DNA of 64,000 nucleotides from Niastella sp. OAS944 (GCA_024809215.1 JANUBW010000005.1:372001-436000), one strand, 5' to 3'. Counted from the stretch's first letter, positions 54,153 through 62,710 are shown. A program made the numbers and translations. The notes: generated by a model not told the origin, from the sequence alone.

Positions 54153-54851
54153 TTATGCACACAAAGGTATCTCTACAATAAAAATAATCGCATCATTCGA
54201 CAACGCCTCCCACTCAACCGCATCCGCTTCCCACAAGGCCAATCCATCTCTTGGGTGCAACAGGCGGTACTGCACTTCAAATGCGCCCTGAATAACAAAA
54301 GCAAACAAACCATTTCCGGTATTGCTTAACTGGTACAACGATTCTTGGCGACCGGCATATTTGCCAATGCCGTATTTAAACGGCGTATTACTCACCGGAA
54401 CGGGCACCAGCTTGTTCTTACTATTAATAATATCGAACGGTATCAATTGGGGGGAACGCAGTACATCACATTTCTTATAAAACCACAACTGCAAAAAATT
54501 CACCAGCTCATTATCGTAAGGATTTCCAATATGAATAACCGTGTCTTTGGGCGCAGTATACACCTGGCATTCACCCGCTTCAATGATATTTGAATTACCC
54601 ATACTGTCTTTATAGGTAATGGCACCCACCACCGGCACCAATACGATCTCAGTATCGGCCTCAATGGTAAGTGAAATGCTTTTGCCACCAGCCAGTGTAT
54701 CATCATTCAAAACATACAACGGCCCAAACGGCGTTTTATGTTCACGCTGAAATTGTCCGAAGTTAAAGGTGTTATAACTTCTAAACCATTCCACTTCATT
54801 ATGGCCGCGTTCATCGGCCAGGAAGATCTTTCCTTTGTTCTGTTGTACCAT
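54153..54851 (-). CDS. Pirin-like bicupin protein lacking the metal-binding histidines
   Basis: A 232-residue protein that aligns with pirin/YhaK (WFRSYNTFNFGQF at residue 23, FGPLYVLNDDTLAGG, YKDSMGN). In pirins the segment after the Gly-rich turn is THPHRDMEIV, which supplies two iron ligands; here it is SISLTIEADTEIV, so the His-x-His is absent. A later His remains in DTVIHIGNP. The protein may have lost iron-dependent activity and act as a binding protein. Its start overlaps the 3' end of the upstream gene by 41 bp, so the two are cotranslated. Confidence 0.82.
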   Translation of the reverse strand: MVQQNKGKIFLADERGHNEVEWFRSYNTFNFGQFQREHKTPFGPLYVLNDDTLAGGKSISLTIEADTEIVLVPVVGAITYKDSMGNSNIIEAGECQVYTAPKDTVIHIGNPYDNELVNFLQLWFYKKCDVLRSPQLIPFDIINSKNKLVPVPVSNTPFKYGIGKYAGRQESLYQLSNTGNGLFAFVIQGAFEVQYRLLHPRDGLALWEADAVEWEALSNDAIIFIVEIPLCA

Positions 54852-55359
54852 TATGTTCGGGTGATTTTAATGAGTAGATGCTTACAAAGGGCGGCAGGGT
54901 AAAAAGATCGGTCAACACTTCACCATTCATGGTATTGCCGGGAACGGATAGCAATAACTGATTGTTAATGGTATCGTGCCAAACCAGGTGATCGGTAAAG
55001 AAATTGATGGCAACCTGGTGTTTGGTCTTGTCCTTTATATCGGAGTTGATAATTTCGAAACGGTAATTATTAAAGGGCAGGAACAACCGGCCCAGGTTAT
55101 TGACCAGGTCGGGCACTATACCCTTTAATTGTTGCAAATACCCAATGACGGCGGCGCTCACTAAAAAATGCAATCTCTCTGCCGCCGGCATATGGGTTAT
55201 TATGTCGCTGAACGCAGAAAACTTCTTTTCGTGATTATAGAGCTGCGACTGCATCAGGAACTCGGTATAGCTATCTTCAAATACCAGCTTCTCCCAGGGC
55301 TTTGTCGATTGTACATCGATCAGTTTTCTATAACATAACCTGATGGTCCCTTTTTGCAT
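54811..55359 (-). CDS. Hypothetical protein, cotranscribed with the pirin-like gene
   Basis: A 182-residue soluble protein without a signal peptide or recognised domain. Sequence features: KPWEKLVFEDSYTEFL near residue 20, an amphipathic middle (RLHFLVSAAVIGYLQQLKG) and a beta-rich C-terminal half (RFEIINSDIKDKTKH). Its last 14 codons overlap the start of the pirin-like gene in another frame. The pairing suggests a common job that I cannot name. Confidence 0.6.
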   Translation of the reverse strand: MQKGTIRLCYRKLIDVQSTKPWEKLVFEDSYTEFLMQSQLYNHEKKFSAFSDIITHMPAAERLHFLVSAAVIGYLQQLKGIVPDLVNNLGRLFLPFNNYRFEIINSDIKDKTKHQVAINFFTDHLVWHDTINNQLLLSVPGNTMNGEVLTDLFTLPPFVSIYSLKSPEHNGTTEQRKDLPGR

Positions 55360-55392
55360 AGTTGGTTTTTCAACGAGTGTTTTTATAATATT

Positions 55393-56133
55393 TTACGCAG
55401 CTACATTAATTGTATGGGTCAAAGTATACCCGCCCGACAAACTTCCGGTAACTGTACTCAATTCAATGCCAGCCGAATCATCACTGAAAACATTGTCAGA
55501 AGCATTATAAGTATAACCACTCATTCCTTTTGTATAACCATAGGCGGTGCCACCGCTGCCATTTACGGTTGCCACAGCAGAGCTGCTTCCTTCGGGAAAG
55601 GAGATCTGTGTTACCAGCAGGCTGGTGCCCGATGCATTGTAAATGTGAACATGAATATGCGTTGCGCGGCCGCTGTACCAGCCGGGGAAAATGGAAGTAA
55701 AAGTAACCAGTCCGGCAGAGTCGGTGGTTTGACGGCCACGTAAAAAATGCACCGAGGTGTAATTGGTCGATTGCATACCGGTACCGCCATATTCGGAATA
55801 ATTGCCATCCTTATCGCAATGCCAAATATCAACTATGGCGCCTGACAAAGCAGCACAACTGTTATTCTTATTTTTGATATTGATTTTGATCGTAAATGCC
55901 ACGCCTGTTCTATCGTCTCTTATATCTGACCTTACGTATGAACTGGGCGATTTTGTAGGGAACGGGCCTTCCGTTTCTGTAGGCGATACCGTACAGGAGC
56001 CGGATGAGGAACCGCCTGAATCAGTGTCGGTATCCGTTGAATCTGTTTCTTTTTTACAGCCATTGGCCAATGGAGCAATAGCGGCAAGACCGAGTGCGGC
56101 TAATCCGTGTTTCAGAAAATGCTTTCTTTCCAT
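55393..56133 (-). CDS. Intradiol ring-cleavage dioxygenase-like lipoprotein
   Basis: A 246-residue protein with an N-terminal export signal (MERKHFLKHGLAALGLA) and a Cys at residue 26 for lipid attachment, then a Thr/Asp/Ser-rich linker. The core carries the family pattern: ETEGPFPTKSPSSY, LSGAIVDIWHCDKDGNYSEYGG, and FPGWYSGRATHIHVHI with Tyr and two His of the non-haem iron site. Catechol-type dioxygenases are usually cytoplasmic; extracellular lipoprotein forms in Bacteroidota have uncertain substrates. It is 33 bp upstream of the 55359 gene on the same strand, probably the first gene of a three-gene operon. Confidence 0.87.
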   Translation of the reverse strand: MERKHFLKHGLAALGLAAIAPLANGCKKETDSTDTDTDSGGSSSGSCTVSPTETEGPFPTKSPSSYVRSDIRDDRTGVAFTIKINIKNKNNSCAALSGAIVDIWHCDKDGNYSEYGGTGMQSTNYTSVHFLRGRQTTDSAGLVTFTSIFPGWYSGRATHIHVHIYNASGTSLLVTQISFPEGSSSAVATVNGSGGTAYGYTKGMSGYTYNASDNVFSDDSAGIELSTVTGSLSGGYTLTHTINVAA

Positions 56134-56242
56134 AGTTAATTATTTTTTTATCCAGCGTGATCAATGTTTGTCTGACCGTATTTCGCTGTAAAGTTTAATC
56201 GGTATCCGCGCCAGAATGGCGGTCCATCGGTGAAAAAGGAAA

Positions 56243-56273
56243 TTGTATCGATGAATTAGGGCCCCTATCTTTG
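56243..56273 (+). promoter_or_regulatory. Promoter of the MBL hydrolase gene (near-leaderless)
   Basis: TTG at 56243-56245, 20 bases, then TATCTTTG at 56266-56273. Both elements fit the Bacteroidota housekeeping promoter. The ATG is only 8 bases after the -7 box, so the mRNA would have almost no leader. Confidence 0.65.
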
Positions 56274-56280
56274 CACCACC

Positions 56281-57135
56281 ATGTCGCTGTTTATTGCATC
56301 GTTGAATTCGGGATCTAATGGAAACTGTTATTATGTGGGCAACGACCAGGAGGCCATCCTGGTAGATGCCGGCATCTCGTGCCGTGAAACTGAACGGCGG
56401 ATGCACCGGCTGGGGCTTTCGATGCAAAACGTAAAAGCCATTTTTGTTTCGCACGAGCATACCGATCATATCAGCGGCATTCCGGTTCTGGCAAAAAAAT
56501 ACCAACTCCCCGTTTACATCACCGAAGCCACCCGTTACCACGGAAATTTAAGTATACAGCAGGAACAGTTATTTTCCTTTAAGGCGTATGAACCGGTGCA
56601 GATCGGCAACCTGGCCATTCAGGCCTTCCCTAAATTTCATGATGCCGCCGAGCCGCATAGTTTTATCGTTAATGGAAACAATGTGAACATAGGCGTGTTT
56701 ACCGACATTGGCGCCGCCTGTGATCATCTTATTATGCATTTTAAACATTGCCATGCCGCATTCCTGGAAGCTAATTACGATGAAGAGATGTTGGAGAAAG
56801 GCAGCTATCTCCGGCATTTAAAAAATCGCATCCGGGGCGGGCATGGACATCTTTCAAACAAACAGGCGCTGGATATTTTTACCCAACACAAACCAGCGTA
56901 TATGAGCCATCTGTTCCTTTCACATCTGTCGAGAGACAATAACTCTCCGCAACTGGTACAACAACTGTTCAATGAGCACGCCGGTGCAACACAGATCATT
57001 GTAGCTTCACGTTTTGAAGAAACCGCCGTGTATCATGTACAGGCTGCACAGGGTGCCACACCGGTAAGCCTTCCACAAAAAGCATTCATAGAAGTTAAGA
57101 TCAAGCCTTCGTACACCCAATTGCGTTTATGGTAA
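56281..57135 (+). CDS. MBL fold metallo-hydrolase, YycJ/WalJ-like
   Basis: A 284-residue metallo-beta-lactamase-fold protein. The zinc motif HxHxDH is SHEHTDHISGIP (about residue 60), preceded by ASLNSGSNGNCYYVG and ILVDAGISCRETERRM, a combination typical of the YycJ/WalJ group. Later HDAAEPHSFIV, GVFTDIGAACDHLIMH and HLFLSHLSRDNNSP supply further ligands. WalJ-type enzymes act on nucleic acids and link DNA replication to cell division. The gene is preceded by a near-leaderless promoter. Confidence 0.93.
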   Translation: MSLFIASLNSGSNGNCYYVGNDQEAILVDAGISCRETERRMHRLGLSMQNVKAIFVSHEHTDHISGIPVLAKKYQLPVYITEATRYHGNLSIQQEQLFSFKAYEPVQIGNLAIQAFPKFHDAAEPHSFIVNGNNVNIGVFTDIGAACDHLIMHFKHCHAAFLEANYDEEMLEKGSYLRHLKNRIRGGHGHLSNKQALDIFTQHKPAYMSHLFLSHLSRDNNSPQLVQQLFNEHAGATQIIVASRFEETAVYHVQAAQGATPVSLPQKAFIEVKIKPSYTQLRLW

Positions 57136-57185
57136 CTGGTGATTTTTGCGCACTCACCCGTTTGAGGTATAGGAAATTTGAACCT

Positions 57186-57238
57186 ACGCAACACCGTTGA
57201 AGTAGATATACCGCGCCGGCGCGGTACAAATTGCGTAA
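57186..57238. other. 18-bp GC palindrome inside a larger dyad
   Basis: taccgcgccggcgcggta (57210-57227) is perfectly self-complementary, and tacgcaa / ttgcgta (57186-57192, 57232-57238) bracket it. It lies 51 bases after the MBL hydrolase gene. No U tract follows, so it could be a binding site for a dimeric protein as well as a terminator. Confidence 0.5.
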
Positions 57239-57300
57239 TGTTACGCATATAGTTTGAGTCGCTTACAATTGATGATTATATATATACCACTAAAAGAGTA

Positions 57301-57330
57301 TTGTACATAAACACAGCGTCTTTATTTTTG
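57301..57330 (+). promoter_or_regulatory. Promoter of the T9SS/adhesin operon
   Basis: TTG at 57301-57303, exactly 19 bases, then TATTTTTG (57323-57330): the best full match to the Bacteroidota consensus TTG-N19-TAnnTTTG in the window. It implies a leader of about 150 bases before the 57489 start. Confidence 0.7.
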
Positions 57331-57488
57331 TATCATCAAATCTATAGTTAACGAAAGATGATCGCCAAAATTCATCCCCACGAAAACCCATCTGTATAAT
57401 CCCTGGTAGTAAATTCTGGTAGTACCTGTTTCTGCCTGGCATGGCCAGCAGCGTTGTTTTCTATTTAAACATTCAAAACGTATCACCC

Positions 57489-58025
57489 ATGAAAGGATCA
57501 TTTACACAATTGATTCTGCTGCTATTACTATGTCCTTACTTTTCTTCCGCCCAGGAAGTTTCACCCACGGTTATAAACGCAACAGGTGGTTCGGCCACCA
57601 GTGGTTATTACCGGTTCGACTGGAGTGTGGGCGAAATGTGCCTCATTGATAGCTATTTGAAACCCAATTGTATATTATTGGAAAATGGCTTTTTGCATCC
57701 GGGAATAGAAAAGGGGCATGCGCCCAAAAGCAATGATTTTTTTGCCACCGGCGACATTATGATCTTTCCCAATCCTGTTTTCACTTTTACTGAGTTGAAT
57801 TTGAACCTGCCAACACCGGGGCGTGTATGTATCCGGTTAATGAATATATTAGGCAAGCTGGTTGAAACAAGGCAGTTCGACTACAATGGTGTAAGCCGTA
57901 TTGAAAAGATCGATCTGCAACGTTATCCCGCGGGAACTTATATGCTGCAAATATCGTTGGTTCCCACCGACCCATCATCGCCTGAACGAAAAGGCACCTA
58001 TAAACTCATTCATATAACCCGCTAG
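57489..58025 (+). CDS. Secreted T9SS type A sorting domain protein
   Basis: A 178-residue exported protein (signal peptide ending FSSAQ). The middle has SGYYRFDWSVGEMCLID, seen in short Bacteroidota surface proteins. The last 85 residues form the type IX secretion sorting domain: IMIFPNPVFTFTELNLNLP, VCIRLMNILGKLV and YPAGTYMLQI with a final YKLIHITR, which is removed when the protein is attached to the surface. ATG 57489 is used; an upstream ATG at 57441 adds 16 residues before the signal peptide. It begins the operon with the 58068 gene (42 bp). Confidence 0.85.
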   Translation: MKGSFTQLILLLLLCPYFSSAQEVSPTVINATGGSATSGYYRFDWSVGEMCLIDSYLKPNCILLENGFLHPGIEKGHAPKSNDFFATGDIMIFPNPVFTFTELNLNLPTPGRVCIRLMNILGKLVETRQFDYNGVSRIEKIDLQRYPAGTYMLQISLVPTDPSSPERKGTYKLIHITR

Positions 58026-58067
58026 AATATCTTCATCACCATCATTCTCAACTGAAAATACGGAACA

Positions 58068-60896
58068 ATGAAATCAATATTTACAACATTACTGTTGTGT
58101 GTTACTTCTATTGCCATAACCCGGGCACAAGCCCCGGCGGCTATCAATTATCAGGGTATAGCCAGAAACCCCGGAGGCAATGCGCTTCCGTTCAAAAACA
58201 TCAAACTACGTTTAACCATACATGAAGGCACCGCAAACGGGCTTACCGTATATAGTGAAACCCGGGCATTAAGCACCAATGGATTTGGATTGTTCACGGT
58301 AGCTATTGGCAGCGCAGGCGGCACCAATATCGTTGGCAATATGGCTACGGTAAACTGGGGCAGCGGTAGTAAATATTTGCAGGTAGAAATTGATCCCAAT
58401 GGCGGAAATAGCTTTACCGATATGGGCGCCAGCCAGTTGTTATCGGTACCCTATGCATTATTTGCGGCATCGGCCCCTCCCGGCGGTAATGCCGGCGGCG
58501 ACTTAACAGGTACCTTCCCCAACCCAACCATTGCCAATGGAAAGGTAACGGCCGATAAGATCGCCAACGGCACTATCACTGCAAATAAACTGGCTGCAGG
58601 AGTAATACCAACATCGTTGCCGCCAAATGGCGCGGCCGGTGGCGACCTGGGTGGCACGTATCCCAACCCAAGTGTGGTTGCATTACAAAGTAAACCGGTG
58701 GCCAATACTGCACCAGTGGCCGGTCAGGTACTTAAGTTCGACGGCACCAACTGGGCGCCAGGGGCCGACAATACCGGCGGCGGTGGAAGCTTCAGCCTGC
58801 CCTTTGCTACTACAGTGAATGAGGCAGGAACAGTATTCTCCATTACAAACGATGGTGATGGCACTTCACTGGAAGGAGTGAATAACACAACTACTTCAAA
58901 CATCAGCTCTGTTCGCGGTATTGTATCAAGCACATCACCCGGTGGTTTTTCATCGGGCATTCGTGGTATCAATAACGGTACCGGCGGCCTGGGTGTTGGT
59001 GTATATGGCTCGCAAAACGGAAGTGGCTGGGGCGTATACGGTGTAACACCCAATGGTCTTGGTGTATATGGAAATGCATCGGCCAACGGCTTTGGTGTTT
59101 ATGCAAACAGTAATACGGGTACCGGTTTACAGGCCACCAGCAACAATGGCCTGCCTGCCAGCTTCAACATTTTTAATAATGCCAATAACAACAATGTGAT
59201 CAGCGCCAGTTCGGTTGGCAATGGTACTGTAGTTAATATAACCACTACAGGCAATGGTGCAGGCGTTCGCAGCAGTACCGGCGCCGGTTTTGGCGTGCAT
59301 GGTATTTCTGCAGCACAAACATCAGCAGGTGTTGTGGGCGACAATAACGGCGGCGGTGAAGCCGTGGTAGGTAGAACCACCAGCGATATTGCCGGCGCAG
59401 TGGTTGGCAGAAACGATGGCGGCGGTTATGGCGTACGTGGTTTTATTGCTACCAATGCTTCAGGTACAGCTGTTGGCGTATTAGGGCAGGTTGGCCTTAA
59501 CAACAGTACAGGCCGGGCAGGAAGATTTGAAAATTACAACAACACCAATACCACGGGCAATACACTTGAAGTAGAAACAAATGGCAATGGAAATATTCCC
59601 GATAATACCCAGGGCAACGCAGCCTCCTTCCTTGTAAACAATACAAATAGTGTAGCTGCCGCCGTAAGAGGTGAAGTAAAGACCATCTTTGGCAACTTTG
59701 GTGCAGCAGGCATTTTTGGTAAGTCGAGCGGCACCGGTGGTTTTGCCGGTTTGTTCCATGCCTCCAATACATCGGGCAATGGCCCTGCATTGGTGGCTAT
59801 TACCGATGGCAATGGAAATGCCTTTACAGCCAATGCCAGTAAAGATGGTAATGGCGTTGAAACAAATATCGATGGCGCAGGTAATGCATTATATGCCTGG
59901 GTGCCCTCTTTTGCTACCGGACGCGCCGGCCGCTTCAATATATACAATGAATCAAACACCAGCGATGCCATAACGGTTACCACTGTGGGTAATGGAATTG
60001 CCGGTAATTTTAAAGTAGATAAAGTTACAGGCACTTCAGCAGCAGTGCGGGGCGAAGTGAACAGCCAGTTCGCCAATTTTGGAACCGCGGGTATATATGG
60101 TATTTCTTCAGGCACAGGCGGCTTTGCAGGTTTATTTCACGCCAGTAATCCTGCGGGCAACGGTCCGGCCCTTATAGCTATTGCCGAAGGAAATGGCAAT
60201 GGCATAACAGCTAACGCATCTAACACCGGCGATGGTGTAGAAACTACTGCCGATGGTACAGGTAGCGCCATTTATGCATGGGTGCCCAACTTTGGCCAGG
60301 GCCGCGCTGCACGTTTCGTGAATTATAATACGGCGAATATCAACCCCGTGCTTACCGCTGAACAACATAGCAATGGCAGCATCGCCGTTTTTAGATCAGG
60401 TAATCCTGGTACTGTAAACGTTGCCCGTATCAATTCGGCAGGAAGAGGTTTCTTTAATGGCGGTACACAAAACAGCGGCGCCGATGTGGCCGAGGTCTTT
60501 GACGTTGAAGGAAGCATTAATAATTATGAACCTGGCGATGTACTGGTGATATCGCTCGATAAAGATAGAGCTGTTGCCAAATCGGGCGAGCCTTACTCTA
60601 CCCTGGTGCTGGGCGTATACGCTACCAAACCAGGCGTGTTGCTTACAGAGGAACACATTGACAGCGACCTCAGCAATAAAGCGCCCATGGGTGTTATAGG
60701 CGTAATACCAACCAAAGTATGTACCGAAGGCGGCGCTATTCAAAAAGGCGACCTGCTTGTCACCTCATCAACACCCGGTGTGGCTATGAAAGCCAACCCC
60801 GATAAAGTAAAACCCGGCCAGGTAATTGGCAAAGCCCTCGACAATTACAATGCAGCCGGCATTAGCAAAATAAAAGTATTCGTGAACTGTAAATAA
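58068..60896 (+). CDS. Large repetitive secreted adhesin/tail-fibre-like protein
   Basis: A 942-residue exported protein (signal ending TRAQ). N-terminal region INYQGIARNPGGNAL is common in Bacteroidota cell-surface proteins. Around residues 140-215 are two GGDLTGTFPNPTI / GGDLGGTYPNPSV repeats as in phage tail fibres and collagen-like adhesins. A long Gly/Asn-rich beta-helix-like stretch follows, with two near-identical units of about 126 residues (528-653 and 654-780; GTGGFAGLFHAS and ANASxxGxGVET shared). The C-terminal 150 residues start at SGADVAEVFDVEG and resemble tail-spike/trimerisation heads. The protein probably forms a surface fibre. Its low-complexity repeats could support recombination. 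Confidence 0.8.
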   Translation: MKSIFTTLLLCVTSIAITRAQAPAAINYQGIARNPGGNALPFKNIKLRLTIHEGTANGLTVYSETRALSTNGFGLFTVAIGSAGGTNIVGNMATVNWGSGSKYLQVEIDPNGGNSFTDMGASQLLSVPYALFAASAPPGGNAGGDLTGTFPNPTIANGKVTADKIANGTITANKLAAGVIPTSLPPNGAAGGDLGGTYPNPSVVALQSKPVANTAPVAGQVLKFDGTNWAPGADNTGGGGSFSLPFATTVNEAGTVFSITNDGDGTSLEGVNNTTTSNISSVRGIVSSTSPGGFSSGIRGINNGTGGLGVGVYGSQNGSGWGVYGVTPNGLGVYGNASANGFGVYANSNTGTGLQATSNNGLPASFNIFNNANNNNVISASSVGNGTVVNITTTGNGAGVRSSTGAGFGVHGISAAQTSAGVVGDNNGGGEAVVGRTTSDIAGAVVGRNDGGGYGVRGFIATNASGTAVGVLGQVGLNNSTGRAGRFENYNNTNTTGNTLEVETNGNGNIPDNTQGNAASFLVNNTNSVAAAVRGEVKTIFGNFGAAGIFGKSSGTGGFAGLFHASNTSGNGPALVAITDGNGNAFTANASKDGNGVETNIDGAGNALYAWVPSFATGRAGRFNIYNESNTSDAITVTTVGNGIAGNFKVDKVTGTSAAVRGEVNSQFANFGTAGIYGISSGTGGFAGLFHASNPAGNGPALIAIAEGNGNGITANASNTGDGVETTADGTGSAIYAWVPNFGQGRAARFVNYNTANINPVLTAEQHSNGSIAVFRSGNPGTVNVARINSAGRGFFNGGTQNSGADVAEVFDVEGSINNYEPGDVLVISLDKDRAVAKSGEPYSTLVLGVYATKPGVLLTEEHIDSDLSNKAPMGVIGVIPTKVCTEGGAIQKGDLLVTSSTPGVAMKANPDKVKPGQVIGKALDNYNAAGISKIKVFVNCK

Positions 60897-60902
60897 AAAA
60901 CA

Positions 60903-61286
60903 ATGAAAACAACTATCATACGCTCATACACCCTGCTGGTAATTGCCATTGGCATCAGCAGTATAGTAAACGCACAAACAGAGAACACCGGCGAACGGCT
61001 AATAACCCAGCTAAAGAATGGAACGGCGCCCGGCTTGCTGTTCAGCAATGAAAGAGTTGCGCCTGCACCTTTGCTTAATAAAAAGCTTAACACAAAAGAA
61101 GGACTAGTAACCCAGATAAGGAAGGGAACGGCTGCCGGCATGCAGTTTAAACAAGGTGGTGGTGGAAGCGCGCCGGTTGCAGCACGTATTGCAACAGCTG
61201 CGCCAACGCAACCGCTGGCAAGCGAACAAAAGCCTGCGGCAGAAAAAGCTACAGCAACATCAATAGTGTTGCCAAAGCAAGAGTGA
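60903..61286 (+). CDS. Small secreted protein with a twofold motif, unknown function
   Basis: A 127-residue exported protein (signal ending IVNAQ) that starts 6 bases after the adhesin gene, so it is cotranslated with it. It contains two copies of the pattern L-x-T-Q-(L/I)-x2-G-T-A-x-G-x2-F (ERLITQLKNGTAPGLLF and EGLVTQIRKGTAAGMQF), spaced about 35 residues apart, and ends in an Ala/Thr/Lys-rich tail. No known domain. Its position suggests it helps secretion or folding of the adhesin. Confidence 0.65.
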   Translation: MKTTIIRSYTLLVIAIGISSIVNAQTENTGERLITQLKNGTAPGLLFSNERVAPAPLLNKKLNTKEGLVTQIRKGTAAGMQFKQGGGGSAPVAARIATAAPTQPLASEQKPAAEKATATSIVLPKQE

Positions 61287-61299
61287 TGTGATGTGTTAG

Positions 61300-61333
61300 T
61301 TAACGAGTTGACAAGTTAACGAGTTGACGAGGC
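61300..61333. repeat. Four GTTAACGA octamers
   Basis: gttaacga, gttgacaa, gttaacga, gttgacga in exact 8-base register at 61300-61331, followed by the dyad aggcaaattgcct. Same word as 24783-24816 and 6476-6509. It lies between the end of the adhesin operon and its terminator. Confidence 0.85.
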
Positions 61334-61350
61334 AAATTGCCTCTCTATTA

Positions 61351-61390
61351 AAAAAGAGCGTGTTTCCCAATGGAGGCATGCTCTTTTTAA
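61351..61390 (+). terminator. Terminator of the T9SS/adhesin operon
   Basis: aaaaagagcgtg and catgctcttttt form a perfect 12-bp stem with a 14-base loop, ending in a T run. The remaining bases to about 61599 show no gene. Confidence 0.85.
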
Positions 61391-61599
61391 TGGTTTGTAA
61401 CAAGAGTTGGTGAAAAAGAGCAAAAAAGGGCATTTTTTAGCAGATGAGAACGGCCTTTATGTCGCTTTTTTCGCTAATTGCCCGCAAACAGACATAACAC
61501 AATTATATTTATATAATTTAATGAATTGCATATTGTTAATGAAATTATAAAACCAAAAGCTATGTTAAAGCGCCGCTTAGAGATACAGCCAACAATGTT

Positions 61600-61607
61600 T
61601 AGTTTTG
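61600..61607 (+). promoter_or_regulatory. -7 promoter box for the HYC_CC_PP-like gene
   Basis: tagttttg matches TAnnTTTG, 14 bases upstream of the ATG at 61622. No TTG is seen at the -33 position. Confidence 0.4.
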
Positions 61608-61621
61608 CGGCTGGATAACGA

Positions 61622-61996
61622 ATGAAGAAATTCCTGGTAACCATATTAGCCCTTGTATACCTCACAAGCACTTTTGGTGCTACTGTACGGCTTGATTGTT
61701 GCCTCGAAAAACTGGTTTCCGTTGCCCTGGGCACAACCACTCACGAAGACCTTTGGAGTGAGGAGAAAGAAAATTGCAAAGACGATCACAAGCAATCAAG
61801 ATTAGGTCATGAACAAAAACGCAACGATGCTAAAATAAGAATTGCTAAATTTGTTCCATCATCCTTCACGCCGGGTTTCGCCGAATATTCATTTCACGCT
61901 GTATCTACATTAACAGAAGCGTACCCTGTTAACAATGCACCTCCGCAACAGGCAAAAATTCCATTGTTCATCCTTCATTGTGTACACCGTATCTAA
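61622..61996 (+). CDS. HYC_CC_PP-like small secreted protein
   Basis: A 124-residue exported protein with signal MKKFLVTILALVYLTSTFGA. Family hallmarks visible here are the early Cys pair (RLDCCLEKL), a Cys/His segment in the middle (ENCKDDHKQ) and the C-terminal NNAPPQQ, the PP of the name. The usual HYC is changed to LDC. The family occurs in Bacteroidota near metal or copper stress genes, but no such gene is nearby and the function is unknown. Confidence 0.7.
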   Translation: MKKFLVTILALVYLTSTFGATVRLDCCLEKLVSVALGTTTHEDLWSEEKENCKDDHKQSRLGHEQKRNDAKIRIAKFVPSSFTPGFAEYSFHAVSTLTEAYPVNNAPPQQAKIPLFILHCVHRI

Positions 61997-62137
61997 TAGT
62001 TTCACCGTACCTACCCCTTTACGGGTTGATTAATACATACCAGCATTTACTATTTGCAAAACTTCACAAGCAGCAAACCATTGGTTTGTCCTGAACGGCT
62101 ATAATCAACAGTAACATCACTATTAAAAAATAAGATC

Positions 62138-62710
62138 ATGAGAACGATGTATATGGCATTATCATTTATGGTAATTGGAATGGCAGTGAATGCACAAAGC
62201 GGCGTTTATCTTACACTTGATGATTTTGAGAACAACAGGCTTACTTATGCCACCAATGATGGGTTGGATGAAAACAAAATCCGGTTCAATGAATTTATCA
62301 AAAAGCCATTTTTAATAGTTAAACACAATGGAGAAAAGATCCATGTTTTTAAAGATGAGATCTATGCCTATAAGAACAAAGGCAATATTGTAAGGACCTG
62401 GAATTTCACCCAGTATAACTTCCTGGAAAAAGGAGCTATCTGGATCTATTATAAAGACGTGTATACGTCGTTACCCAAAGGAACGCAACGGGTACGGAAA
62501 TACTACTTCTCCACCTACGGCAAAGGCGAAATACAGCCATTGACCGTGTACAATTTGAAGAATGCATTTCCGGAAAATGACCTGTTCCATATTTACCTGG
62601 ATGCGCAGTTCCGTAACGATGGTGAGTTGGCTCACTACGACAATTACGCCAACAAGTTTAAAGTGAATCATCTTTTAGAGAAAGCCAATACAGGGCTATC
62701 TAAAAGGTAA
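62138..62710 (+). CDS. Small secreted protein, unknown function
   Basis: A 190-residue exported protein (signal ending AVNAQ). The body alternates beta strands and turns (GVYLTLDDFENNRLTYATN, EIYAYKNKGNIVRTWNFTQY, WIYYKDVYTSLPKG) and ends in a helix (NHLLEKANTGL). Similar hypothetical proteins are frequent in Chitinophagaceae, but I cannot assign a domain. It follows the HYC_CC_PP-like gene by 141 bp and has its own terminator. Confidence 0.65.
   Translation: MRTMYMALSFMVIGMAVNAQSGVYLTLDDFENNRLTYATNDGLDENKIRFNEFIKKPFLIVKHNGEKIHVFKDEIYAYKNKGNIVRTWNFTQYNFLEKGAIWIYYKDVYTSLPKGTQRVRKYYFSTYGKGEIQPLTVYNLKNAFPENDLFHIYLDAQFRNDGELAHYDNYANKFKVNHLLEKANTGLSKR

Noticed and set aside
57033..57248. 71-residue minus-strand frame over the GC palindrome
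   Set aside because: Antisense to the MBL gene end and the palindrome; no support.
59481..60115. Long minus-strand frames opposite the adhesin gene
   Set aside because: Result of the Gly/Asn/Thr-rich codon pattern of the adhesin; no start context or domain.
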